Shown here: piece by piece, positions 39,280 through 50,016 of the stretch
Layout: the number at the start of each line of letters is the position of its first letter
Position numbering within the stretch: position 1 is the stretch's first letter
DNA from: Dama dama
Taxonomy: Eukaryota > Chordata > Mammalia > Artiodactyla > Cervidae
Direction: 5' to 3'
DNA length: 64,000 bases
NCBI RefSeq assembly: GCF_033118175.1
Contig: NW_026870967.1
Span: 1,952,614 to 2,016,613, forward strand
Notes under the pieces: generated by a model
Database searches by the model: none
What the model was told of the DNA's origin: nothing
What the model saw: only the letters and a program-made list of their open reading frames with translations
Program-made: the position numbers and the translations under genes

Positions 39280-42200
39280 CCCCTGAGCCTGGGGGCAAGG
39301 CAGGGGGAACACACTCCCAGGCCAAGCAGAACCACATGCCCATGTCTGTTCCTGTCCCCTGCACCGGCAGAGAGCTTGGGGGAGCCAGAGTCTGTCAGGC
39401 AGCTGCTGGGTTGGCCACCTGTGTGGGAAGGGGCAGAGCCGACCTAGGGGCAAGTTGGGCCTCTTGCTCTCCCTGCTGCCCTGAGGCTGCTGGGCCAAAG
39501 ACGTCTTGGGCATCCAGCCCCTTACTGGTCCGTTCCCTCTAACGAGGCCCTCTGAGCTCCAGCACCTTGCAATGTGGAGACAGCCCCTGCCAGCAACCTC
39601 CTCTCCAAGGAGGCCTCAACCGAGGCCTAGGCCCAGGGGAAAGGCACCAGCGGGGATGAGCCAGGGGAGGCGCCCGAGCATGTCTGGACCCAGTCCCCGC
39701 AGCCTGCCCCTTGGTGGGGCAGTACCCCCGGAGGCCAGGAAGGTCTGGGCAAGGCTGGCCAGGGGCACGGGCCCTGCTGCGTCCTGCCCCTGGCCTGTGG
39801 GGCCTCTGAGCACAACCGGCCCTCTCCCGCTGGAAGATCTCCCCGCCTGCCTCCAAAGGCCGGTTTGCCAACACTCGCGCCCCCTGTTCCCGCCAGGCAC
39901 GCACAATGCTCCCAAGCCCGGGAGAAAAGCGCTTCGGGGTGGTGCGCTCTCCCGGCCCTTGCCCTGAGCCTGGGGGCCAGGCATGGGGTCCACACTCCCA
40001 GGCCAAGGCAGAACCACATGCACACGTCTGTTCCTGCCCCCTGCACCGGCAGAGAGCTCGGGGGAGCCAGAGTCTGCCAGGCAGCTGCTGGGCTGGCGGC
40101 CTGTGTCGGAAGGGGTAGAGCCGACCTAGGGGCAAGTTGGGCCTCTTGCTCTCCATGCTGCCCTGAGGCTGCTGGGCCAAAGAGGTCTTGGGCATCCAGC
40201 CCCTTTCTGGTCCCTTCCCTCTGATGAGGCCCTCTGAGCTCCAGCACCTTGCAGTGTGGAGACAGCCCCTGCCAGCAACCTCCTCTCCAAGGAGGCCTCA
40301 ACCGAGGCCTAGGCCTAGGGGAAAGGCACCAGCGGGGATGAGCCTGGGGAGGCGCCCGGCCATGTCTGGACCCAGTCCCCCCAACCTGCCCCTTGGTGGG
40401 GCAGTACCCCCGGAGGCCAGGAAGGTCTGGGCAAGGCTGCCAGGGGCAGGGACACTGCTCGGTCCTGCCCCTGGCCTGTGGGGCGTCTGAGCACAACCGG
40501 CACTCTCCCGCTGGAAGACCTCCCCGTCTGCCTCCAAAGTACGTTTGCAAGCACTCCCACCCGCTGTTCCCACCAGGCACGCACAATGCTCCCAAGCCCG
40601 GGAGAAAAGCGCTTCGGGCTGGTGCTCTCTCCGGGCCCTTGCCCCTGAGCCTGGGGGCAAGGCAGGGGGAACACACTCCCAGGCCAAGGCAGAACGACAT
40701 GCACACGTCTCTTCCTGCCCCCTACACCGGCAGAGAGCTCGGGGGAGCCAGAGACTGCCAGGCTGCTGCTGGGCTGGCTGCCTGTGTGGGACGGGGCAGA
40801 GCCGACCTAGGGGCAAGTTGGGCCTCTTGCTCTCCCAGCTGCCCTGAGGCTGCTGGGTCAAAGAGGTCTTGGGCATCCAGCCCTTTGCTGGTCCCTTCCC
40901 TCTGACGAGGCCCTCTGAGCTCCAGCACCTTGCAGTGTGGAGACAGCCCCTGCCAGCAACCTCCTCTCCAAAGAGGCCTAAACCGAGGCCTACGCCCTGG
41001 GGGAAGGCACCAGCGGGGATGATCCTGGGGATGCGCACGGACATGTCTGGACCCAGTCCCCGCAGCCTGCCCCTTGGTGGGGCAGTACCCCCGGAAGCCA
41101 GGAAGGTCTGGGCAAGGCTGGCCAGGGGCAGGACCCAACTGCCCCTGGCCTGTGGGGCCTCTGAGCACAACCGGCCCTGTCCCGCTGGAAGACCTCCCCG
41201 GCTGCCTCCAAAGTCCTGTTTGCAAACACTCCCGCCCGCTGTTCAAGCCAGGCTCGCACAATGCTCCCAAGCCCGGGAGAAAAGCGCTTTGGAGTGATGC
41301 TCTCTCCGGGCCCTTGCCCCTGAGACTGGGGGCAAGGCAGGGGGAACACACTCCCAGGCCAAGCAGAACCACATGCCCACGTCTGTTCCTGTCCCCTGCA
41401 CCGGCAGAGAGCTTGGGGGAGCCAGAGTCTGTCAGGCAGCTGCTGGGTTGGCCACCTGTGTGGGAAGGGGCAGAGCCGCCCTAGGGGCAAGTTGGGCCTC
41501 TTGCTCTCCCTGCTGCCCTGAGGCTGCTGGGCCAAAGAGGTCTTGGGCATCCAGCCCCTTGCTGGTCCCTTCCCTCTGACGAGGCCCTCTGAGCTCCAGC
41601 ACCTTGCAGTGTGGAGACAGCCCCTGCCAGCAACCTCCTCTCCAAGGAGGCCTCAACCGAGGCCTAGGCCCAGGGGAAAGGCACCAGCGGGGATGAGACT
41701 GGGGAGGCCCCCGGGCATGTCTGGACCCAGTCCCCGCAGCCTGCCCCTTGTGGGGCTGTAACCCCGGAGGCAGGAAGGTCTGGGCAAGGCTGGCCAGGGG
41801 CAGGGGCCCTGCTGGGTCCTGCCCCTGGCCTGTGGGGCCTCTGAGCACAACCGGCCCTCTCCCACTGGAAGACCTCCCCGGCTGCCTCCAAAGGCCGGTT
41901 TGCAAGCACTCCCGCCCACTGTTCCCACCAAGCACGCAAAATGCTCCCAAGCCCGGGAGAAAAGCGCTTCGGGGTGGTGCTCTCTCCGGGCCCTTGCCCA
42001 TGAGCCTGGGGGCCAGGCAGGGGGAACACACTCCCAGGCCAAGGCAGAACGACATGCACACGTCTGTTCCTGCCCCCTACACCGGCAGAGAGCTCGGGGG
42101 AGCCAGAGACTGCCAGGCTGCTGTTGGGCTGGCTGCCTGTGTGGGACGGGGCAGAGCCGACCTAGGGGCAATTTGGGCCTCTTGCTCTCCCTGCTGCCCT

Positions 42201-42547
42201 GAGGCTGCTGGGCCAAAGAGGTCTTGGGCATCCAGCCCCTTGCTGGTCCCTTCCCTCTGACGAGGCCCTCTGAGCTCCAGCACCTTGCAGTGTGGAGACA
42301 GCCCCTGCCAGCAACCTCTCTCCAAGGAGGCCTCAACCGTGGCCTAGGCCCAAGGGATAGGCACAAGCGGGATGAGCCAGGGGAGGCGCTCGGCCATGTC
42401 TGGACCCAGTCCCCGCAGCCTGCCCCTTGGTGGGGCAGTACCCCCGGAGGCGAGGAAGATCTGGGCAAGGCTGGCCAGGGGCAGGGGCCCTGCTGGGTCC
42501 TGCCCCTGGCCTGTGGGGCCTCTGAGCACAACCGGCCGTCTCTCGCT
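39280..42547. repeat. 682-bp satellite monomers, block B9 (5 spacers)
   Basis: Five spacers. The first ~1 kb matches B6 (offset 16,440 bp), including the missing base in 'ggccaagcagaacc'. The match fades after about 40,290. The last monomer has a shortened 'ccaagggataggcacaagcggg' region (about 42,350) not seen elsewhere. Confidence 0.94.
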
Positions 42548-45500
42548 GGAAGACCTCCCCGGCTGCCTCCAATGGCCGGTTTGCAAGCCCTCATGCCCGC
42601 TGTTCCCACCAGCCGCGCACAATGCTCCCTAGCCCGGGAGAAAAGCATTTTTGGGTGGTGCTCACTCCGGGCCCTTGGAAGACCTCCCTGGCTGCCTCCA
42701 AGGCCGGTTTGCAAGCACTTCTGCCTGCTTCTCCCGCCACACGCGCACAATGCTCCCAAGCCCGGGAGAAAAGCGTTTCGGGGTGGTGTTCTCTCTGGGC
42801 CCAATAAAGACCTCCCGGGCTGCCCCCAAAGGCCGGTTTGCAAGCACTCCCACTCGCTGTTCCCGCCATCCGTGCAAATGCTCCAAGCCCAGGGGAAAAG
42901 CGCTTCGGTGTGGTGCTCTCTCCCGGCCCTTGGAAGACCTCCCCGGCTGCCTCCAAAGGCTGGTTTTCAAGAACTCCCTCCCGCTGTCCCGCCAGCCGCA
43001 CACAATGCTCCCAATCACGGGAGAAAAGCGCTTCGGGGTGGTGATCTCTCCGGGCCCTTGGAAGACCTCCCCGGCTGCCTCCAAAGGCCGGTTTGCAAGC
43101 ACTCATGCCCGCTGTTCCCGCCCGCCGCGCACAATGCTCCCAAGCCCGGGAGAAAAGCGCTTCGGGGTGGTGCTCTCTCCCGGCCCTTGGAAGACCTCCC
43201 CGGCTGCCTCCAAAGGCTGGTTTTCAAGAACTCCCTCCCGCTGAGCCGCCAGCCGCACACAATGCTCCCAAGCCCGGGAGAAAAGCATTTTGGGGTGGTG
43301 CTCTCTCCGGGCCCTTGGAAGACCTCCCCGGCTGCCTACAAAGGCCGGTTTGCATCACTCATGTCCGCTGTTCCCGACAGCCGCGCACAATGCTCCCAAT
43401 TCCGGGAGAAAAGTGCTTCGGGATGGTGCTCTCTCCGGGCCCTTGGAAGACCTCCCCGGCTGCCTCCAAAGGCCGGTTTGCAAGCACTCCCGCCCGCTGT
43501 TCCCGCCAGCCTCGCACAATGCTCCCAAGACCGGGAGAAAAGTGCTTCGGGATGGTGCTCTCTTCGGGCCATTGGAAGACCTCCCAGGCTGTCCCCAAAG
43601 GCCGGTTTGCAAGCACTCCCGCCCGCTGTTCCCGCCAGCCTTGCACAATGCTCCCAAGACCGGGAGAAAAGCATTTTGGGGTGGGGCTCTATCCGGGCCC
43701 TTGGAAGACCTCCCCGGCTGCCTCCAAAGGCCGGTTTGCAAGCACTCCCGCCCGCTGTTCCCACCAGCCACGCACAATGCTCCCAAGCCCGGGAGAAAAG
43801 CATTTTGGGGTGGTGCTCACACCGGGCCCTGGAAGACCTCCCCGGCTGCCTCCAAAGGACGGTTTTCAAGCACTCCTGCCTGCTGTTCCCGCCACCCGCG
43901 CACAATGCTCCCAAGCCCGGGAGAAAAGCGCTTCGGGGTGGTGCTCTCTACAGGCCCTTGGAAGACCTCCCCGGCTGCCTCCACAGGCCGGTTTGCAAGG
44001 ACTCCTTCCTGCTGTTCCCGCCAGCCATGCACAATGCTCCCAAGCCCAGGAGAAAAGCATTTTGGGGTGGTGCTCACTCCGGGCCCTTGGAAGACCTCCC
44101 CGGCTGCCTCCACAGGCCGGTTTGCAAGGACTCCTTCCTGCTGTTCCCGCCAGCCACGCACAATGCTCCCAAGCCCGGGAGAAAAGCATTTTGGGGTGGT
44201 GCTCACTCCGGGCCCTTGGAAGACCTCCCCGGCTGCCTCCAAAGGCCAGTTTGCAAGCACTCCTGCCTGCTGTTCCCGCCAGCCGCGCACAATGCTCCCA
44301 AGCCCAGGAGAAAAGCGCTTCAGGGTGGTGCTCTCTCCGGGCACTTTCAAGACCTCCCCGGCTGCCTCCAAAGGCAGGTTTGTAAGTACTCATTCCCGCT
44401 GCTTCCGCCAGCCACGCACAATGCTCCCAAGCCCGGGAGAAAAGCATTTTGGGGTGGTGATCAGTCCGGGCCCTTGGAAGACCTCCCCGGCTGCCCCCAA
44501 AGGCCGGTTTGGAAGCACTCCCACTCGCTGTTGCCGCCATCCACCCAAATGTTCCAAGCCCGGGAGAAAAGCGCTTCGGGGTGGTGCTCTCTCCGGGCCC
44601 TTGGAAGACCTCCCCGTCTGCCTCCAAAGGCCAGTTTGCAAGCACTCATGCCCGCTGTTCCCACCAGCCGCGCACAATGCTCAAAAGCCTGGGAGAAAAG
44701 CTTTTTGGGGTGGTCCTCACACCGGGCCCTGGAAGACCTCCCCGGCTGCCTCAAAAGGCCAGTTTTCAAGCACTCCTGCCTGCTGTTCCCGCCACTAGCG
44801 CACAATGCTCCCAAGCCCGGGAGAAAAGCGCTTCGGGGTGGTGCTCTCTACAGGCCCTTGGAAAACCTCCCCGGCTGCCTCCACAGGCCGGTTTGCAAGG
44901 ACTCCTTCTTGCTGTTCCCGCCAGCCACGCACAATGCTCCCAAACACGGGAGAAAAGTGCTTCGGGGTGGTGCTCTCTCCCGGCCCTTGGAAGGCCTCCT
45001 CGGCTGCCTCCAAAGGCCGGCTTTCAAGAACTCCCTCCCGCTGTCCCGCCAGCCGCACACAATACTCCCAATCACGGGAGAAAAGCGCTTCGGGGTGGTA
45101 CTCTTTCTGGGCCCTTGGAAGACCTCGCTGTCTGCCTCCAATGGCCAGTTTGCAAGCACTCATGCCCGCTGTTCCCGCCAGCCGCGCACAATGCTCCCAA
45201 GCGCGTGAGAAAAGCGTTTCGGGGTAGTGTTCTCTCCGGGCCCATGGAAGACCTCCAGGGCTGCCCCCAAAGGCCGGTTTGGAAGCACTCCCACTCCCTG
45301 TTCCCGCCATCCGCGCAAATGTTCCAAGCCCGGGAGAAAAGCGCTTCGGGGTCGTGCTCTCTCCTGGCCCTTGGAAGACCTCCCCTGCTGCCTCCAAAGG
45401 CCGGTTTGCAAGCACTCCCGCCCGCTGTTCCCGCCAGCCGCGCACAATGCTCCCAATCACGGGAGAAAAGCGCTTCGGGGTGGTGCTCTCTCCGGGCCCT

Positions 45501-46146
45501 TGGAAGACCTCCCCGTCTGCCTCCAATGGCCAGTTTGCAAGCACTCATGCCCGCTGTTCCCACCAGCCGCGCACAATGTTCCCAAGCCCGGGAGAAAAGC
45601 ATTTTGGGGTGGTGCTCACACCGGGCCCTGGAAGACCTCCCCGGCTGCCTCCAAAGGCCGGTTTTCAAGCACTCCTGCCTGCTGTTCCCGCCACCCGCGC
45701 ACAATGCTCCCAAGCCCGGGAGAAAAGTGCTTCGGGGTGGTGCTCTCTACAGGCCCTTGGAAGACCTCCCCGGCTGCCTCCAAAGGCCGGTTTGCAAGGA
45801 CTCCTTCCTGCTGTCCCCGCCAGCAACGCACAATGCTCCCAAGCCCGGGAGAAAAGTGCTTCGGGGTGCTGCTCTCTCCCGGCCCTTGGAAGACGTCCCC
45901 GGCTGCCTCCAAAGGCCGGTTTGTAAGCACTCATGCCCGTTGTTCCCACCAGCCGCGCACAATGCTCCCAAGCCCGGGAGAAAAGCATTTTGGGGTGGTG
46001 CTCACTCCGGGCCCTTGGAAGACCTCCCCGGCTGCCTCCAAAGGCCAGTTTGTAAGCACTCCTGCCTGCTGTTCCCGCCAGCCGCGCACAATGCTCCCAA
46101 GCGCGGGAGAAAAGCGCTTCGGGGTGGTGCTCTCTCCGGGCCCTTT
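42548..46146. repeat. 129-bp satellite block A10 (28 units)
   Basis: About 28 units, the longest 129-bp block. Its start matches A6 and A9 (for example 22,794 bp downstream of A6). It includes two successive nearly identical units at about 43,980-44,230 carrying 'ccacaggccggtttgcaagg'. Toward the right end more private substitutions appear, for example 'ggtactctttctgggccc' near 45,100. Confidence 0.94.
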
Positions 46147-47510
46147 CCCCTGAGCCTGGGGGCCAGGCAGGGGTTCCACACTCCCCGGCCAAGTCAGAAG
46201 CACATGCACACGTCTGTTCCTGCCCCCTGCACCGGCAGAGAGCTCGGGGGAGCCAGAGTCTGCCAGGCAGCTGCTGGGCTGGCTGCCTGTGTGGGAAGGG
46301 GCAGAGCCGACCTAGGGGCAAGTTGGGCCTCTTGCTCTCCCTGCTGCCCTGAGGCTGCTGGGCCAAAGAGGTCTTGGGCATCCAGCCCCTTGCTGGTCTC
46401 TTCCCTCTGACGAGGCCCTCTGAGCTCCAGCACCTCGCAGTGTGGAGACAGCCCCTGCCAGCAACCTCCTCTCCAAGGAGGCCTCAACCGAGGCCTAGGC
46501 CCAGGGGAAAGGCACCAGCGGGGATGAGCCTGGGGACGCGCCCGGGCATGTCTGGACCCAGTCCCCGCAGCCTGCCCCTTGGTGGGGCAGTACCCCCGGT
46601 GGCCAGGAAGGTCTGGGCAAGGCTGGCCAGGGGCAGGGGCCCTGCTGGGTCCTGCCCCTGGCCTGTGGGGCCTCTGAGCACAACCGGCCCTCGCCCACTG
46701 GAAGACCTCCCCGGCTGCCTCCAAAGGCCGGTTTGCAAACACTCCCGCCCGCTGTTCACGCCAGGCACGCACAATGCTCCCAAGCCCGGGAGAAAAGCGC
46801 TTCGGGGTGGTGCTCTCTCCGGGCCCTTGCCACTGAGCCTGGGGGCAATGCAGCGGTAACACACTTCCAGGCCGAGGCAGAACCACATGCACACGTCTGT
46901 TCCTGCCCCCTGCAACGGCAGAGAGCTCGGGGGAGCCAGAGTCTGTCAGGCAGCTGCTGGGCTGGCCGCCTGTGTGGGAAGGGGCAGAGCCGACCTAGGG
47001 GCGAGTTGGGCCTCCTGCTCTCCCTGCTGCCCTGAGGCTGCTGGGCCAAAGAGGTCTTGGGCATCCAGCCCCTTGCTGGTCCCTTCCCTCTGACGAGGCC
47101 CTCTGAGCTCCAGCACCTTGCAGTGTGGAGACAGCCCCTGCCCGCAACCTCCTCTCCAAGGAGGCCTCAACCGAGGCCTAGGCCCAGGGAAAAGCACCAG
47201 CGGGGATGAGCCTGAGTAGGCGCCCGGGCATGTCTGGACCCAGTTCCCGCAGCCTGCCCCTTGGTGGGGCTGTACCCCCGGAGGCAGGAAGGTCTGGGCA
47301 AGGCTGGCCAGGGGCAGGGGCCCTGCTGGGTCCTGCCCCTGGCCTGTGGGGCCTCTGAGCACCACTGGCCCTCTCCCGCTGGAAGACCTCCCCGGCTGCC
47401 TCCAAAGGCCAGTTTGCAAGCACTCCCGCCCGCTGTTCCCGGCAGCCGCGCACAATGCTCCCAAGCCCGGGAGAAAAGCGCTTCGGGGTGGTGTTCTCTC
47501 CGGGCCCTTG
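46147..47510. repeat. 682-bp satellite monomers, block B10 (2 complete spacers)
   Basis: The last two complete spacers and their 129-bp units. The left junction has 'ccctttcccctgag' for the usual 'cccttgcccctgag'. Substitutions are more numerous than in internal monomers, as expected near the edge of a satellite array. Confidence 0.93.
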
Positions 47511-47800
47511 CCCCTTAGCCTGGGGGCCAGGCAGGGGGTCCACACTCCCAGGCCAAGTCAGAACCACATGCACACGTCTGTTCTTGCCCACTGCACCCGC
47601 AGAGAGCTCGGGAATGCCAGAGTCTTTCAGGCAGCTCCTCGGCCAACCCATCAGCACCGCCTGTGTGTCATCTGGCAGAGCTGACCTGGGGCACAGTAGA
47701 CCTCTCTCTCTCCCTGCTGCCCTGTGGCTGCTGTGCCAAAGAGGTGGTGGGCATTCACCCCCTTGCTCTCCCCTTCCCTCTGGCAAAGCCTTTTGCCCTC
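47511..47800. repeat. degenerate terminal satellite spacer (array edge)
   Basis: Sequence still alignable to the spacer ('gccaggcagggggtccacac', 'ctccctgctgccctg', 'gctgtgccaaagaggt', 'ggcattcacccccttgct') but with many substitutions and small deletions. Homology fades out by about 47,800, where the DNA becomes AT-rich. This marks the right boundary of the array. Confidence 0.85.
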
Positions 47801-47897
47801 TATTTCTTTGATGCTTTAGTTCATGATGGATAACAAAAAAGAAAATTTGTATCTGAATTTTCCCCTCATGACCTTGCATTCAGGATCCAGGCTTTCA

Positions 47898-47980
47898 AGT
47901 TCACTACTGTGACCCAGGTTCAATCCCTCGTCAGGGAACTATGATCCCTCAGGCTGCACAGTGTGGACAAGAAAAAAAGT
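47898..47980 (+). mobile_element. CHR-type tRNA-derived SINE fragment
   Basis: 'gacccaggttcaatccctcg' followed by 'tcagggaactatgatccctc', 'aggctgcacagtgtgg' and a short A-rich tail matches the 3' half of the cetartiodactyl CHR SINE family, including the tRNA-like B-box region 'ggttcaatccc'. The 5' part is missing or too diverged to recognise. Confidence 0.7.
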
Positions 47981-48014
47981 GTATCAGATAATAAATACAG
48001 TATAATCACTACTG

Positions 48015-48130
48015 GTGTTGCTTACTTGCTTCAGTCCTGTCCAACTCTTTTCAACCCTATGGACTGTAGATTGCCTGGCTCTTGTGTATGCAGGATCGTC
48101 TAGGCAAGGATACTGGAGTGGGCCGCTGTG
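48015..48130 (-). mobile_element. Bov-tA-like SINE fragment
   Basis: 'gcttcagtcctgtccaactc', 'tatggactgtagattgcctg' and 'ctaggcaaggatactggagt' are the reverse complement of the Bov-tA SINE body, considerably diverged. It lies 0.2 kb outside the satellite edge. Confidence 0.8.
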
Positions 48131-48839
48131 AAGAAAATCAGTCACGTGTAGGGATATCTGTAAGAAATTTCTTGGATGTATAAGAGAAGGTCAAATGAAT
48201 GAGATATAAATTAGAAAAAAAACATAGATCAATAAATAATAGCATCAGAGAAAAGGAACTCTAACTTAAGAATTATAGATATTCTTGGAACAAGAGCAGT
48301 AATCAACATTATAATCTGAGAATAATTTACAGACCTTGAGTATCCAGTCAAAAAGGGCAACCATTTTAGTCAAAATAGATGAAAATAAACAGACAGCTAT
48401 TAACAGGTACACCCTGATTGCAGTTTTTACTTCAAGTGTTAACAAAGCAAATCCCTATACGTTTCCATGCAGAAAAATAAAATACATGTTAAAAAGTATA
48501 AAACTCAGACTTCTCTTCTGCGAATTTCAATGTCAAATGTTAGTGATACATGTCTACAGTTTTGAGGGGAAAGGATCATGAAAAAAATAATGTATCTGGT
48601 ATTGTAATATTACCTTTCCTCTGTGAAGTACAAAGGTCAGTAATGTGGGAGAAATTTACCCTTCTTGAAGAAACAACCAATCAAATAATACTTAGCCAAC
48701 CAAGTTAAAAATACATGCATGAAAAAGTCATATGATGAAAAGACTGGTATTTGTCATCCATTTCTAGATATGTATCTTAAATTTGAACAATAATGAAAGC
48801 ATGAAGGTGTTTAGCAAAAAGTTATGTCAAATAAGGAGA
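48131..48839. other. AT-rich intergenic stretch, no feature recognised
   Basis: AT-rich DNA with short A runs. The one open frame, 48,336-48,581 (81 codons on the plus strand), resembles nothing I know. Parts after 48,640 may be a decayed upstream portion of the following L1M element, but I cannot show it by eye. Confidence 0.5.
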
Positions 48840-49727
48840 CTCAGCAAACCCTCTTCTGAATATTTACCCAAGAGAAATGAAAAGTTGTGTTTCCACAAAA
48901 CCCATTTGTGAATGTTTATGGCATTTGTGTCTATAATTGCTAAAAGCTGGAAACAACCCATACATCTACCTCATGAATAGGTAAATAAACTGTGTGATAC
49001 ATACAGTGGAATACTGTTCAGCAATTAAGAATGAACTACGGGTACACACATTAACATGAATGGATTTCACATGTATTATTTTAAGTGACAGGAGTCAGTC
49101 TGAAAAGACTATGGACTATATGGTTCCATTTACAGGACAAGGCAATATTAATGGGCGCAGAAAACAAGTCAGTAGTTGCCAAGGTCTGAGGGTGGAGACA
49201 ATTTGGCTACAAGGGGCATCCTGAGGGCATTTATGGGATGATGGATCTGTTTCACATGGTAATTGTGGTAGTGCTTACACAACTGTATGGGTTTGTTAAA
49301 TATCATCCCCCCCACCAAGTTTTACTGTATGTAAATTTTAAAAGTAGAGAAAATGAAGAGATAGCACAGGTGCCCACAAAAGATAATGTCTGTGTATGTG
49401 TGTGTGTATTAGTTGCTCAGTCGTGCTGACTCTTTGCAATTCCATGGACTGTAGCCTGCCAGGCTCCTCTGTCCATGGGATTCTCCAGGCAAGAATACTG
49501 GAGTGCATTGCCATTTCCTCCTCCAGGGGATCTTCCCCACCCAGGGATCAAACCTGGGTGTCCTGCATTGCAGGCAGATTCTTTACCATCTGAGCCACCA
49601 GGGAAGCCTAGTGTCTGTACAACAATGTGAAAATACTTGCAGTCTTGTATAGTATACTTAAAATTGGTTAGGATGGTAAAGTTTATGTGATATGTATTTT
49701 ACCACAGTTTCAGAAAATTCAAAACTG
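48840..49727 (+). mobile_element. L1M-type LINE 3' end, split by a SINE
   Basis: Reads like the last part of L1 ORF2 and the 3' UTR of an old mammalian L1. Landmarks are 'gctggaaacaacccatacat', 'cagtggaatactgttcagca', 'ttgccaaggtctgagggtgg', 'taattgtggtagtgcttaca' and, after the SINE at 49,409-49,608, 'atacttaaaattggttagga' and 'atgtattttaccacag'. No coding capacity remains. Confidence 0.8.
49409..49608 (-). mobile_element. Bov-tA SINE, full length, inserted in L1M
   Basis: Reverse-oriented complete Bov-tA: 'gttgctcagtcgtgctgact', 'ggattctccaggcaagaata', and ending with the tRNA-related part 'gggatcaaacctgggtgtcc' and 'tctgagccaccagggaagcc'. Flanks share 'tgtctgt' (about 49,388 and 49,612), possibly the target-site duplication. 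A short (tg)n run, 49,387-49,408, precedes it. Confidence 0.88.
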
Positions 49728-50016
49728 TAAGACAGATATTATATATTTATAATGGATTATTGTGAAGTCATTAAGCAATTTTTCCCAAGAAATTATTAAT
49801 AAAATGGGAATGTGGTTATAATTTTAGATTAAACTGAATACAAAGTTGAATGGGCTATAAATAAATATGTAAATAAATCATGGCAGAAACACTCGAAGAG
49901 GAAATGGTAAAATATTAAAGGTAAAAGTCTTGATGATGGGATTTTTCAATGATAGATTTTCCTCCTTTCTACTTCTTGGCACATTATTACTTTTCACTTA
50001 TTCTTTTTGTCAGTTC
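49728..50016. other. AT-rich interval, no feature recognised
   Basis: AT-rich, with no tRNA-, SINE- or LINE-like landmark that I can identify and no plausible coding frame. Confidence 0.5.

Noticed and set aside
1..47510. CRISPR array or prokaryotic repeat system
   Set aside because: Repeat length (129 bp), lack of unique spacers, surrounding SINEs and LINEs and rDNA show a mammalian satellite.
1..47510. CENP-B box in the satellite
   Set aside because: The only TTCG-containing part of the 129-bp unit ('cgcttcggggtggtgctc') lacks the conserved A and CGGG positions of the CENP-B box. No other candidate was noticed by eye.
47178..47879. 233-codon minus-strand frame across the satellite edge
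   Set aside because: It is derived mostly from satellite spacer sequence with a short non-satellite start. No protein similarity is recognisable.
49387..49408. (TG)n microsatellite
   Set aside because: Only about 20 bp and interrupted; mentioned with the adjacent SINE rather than as a separate feature.
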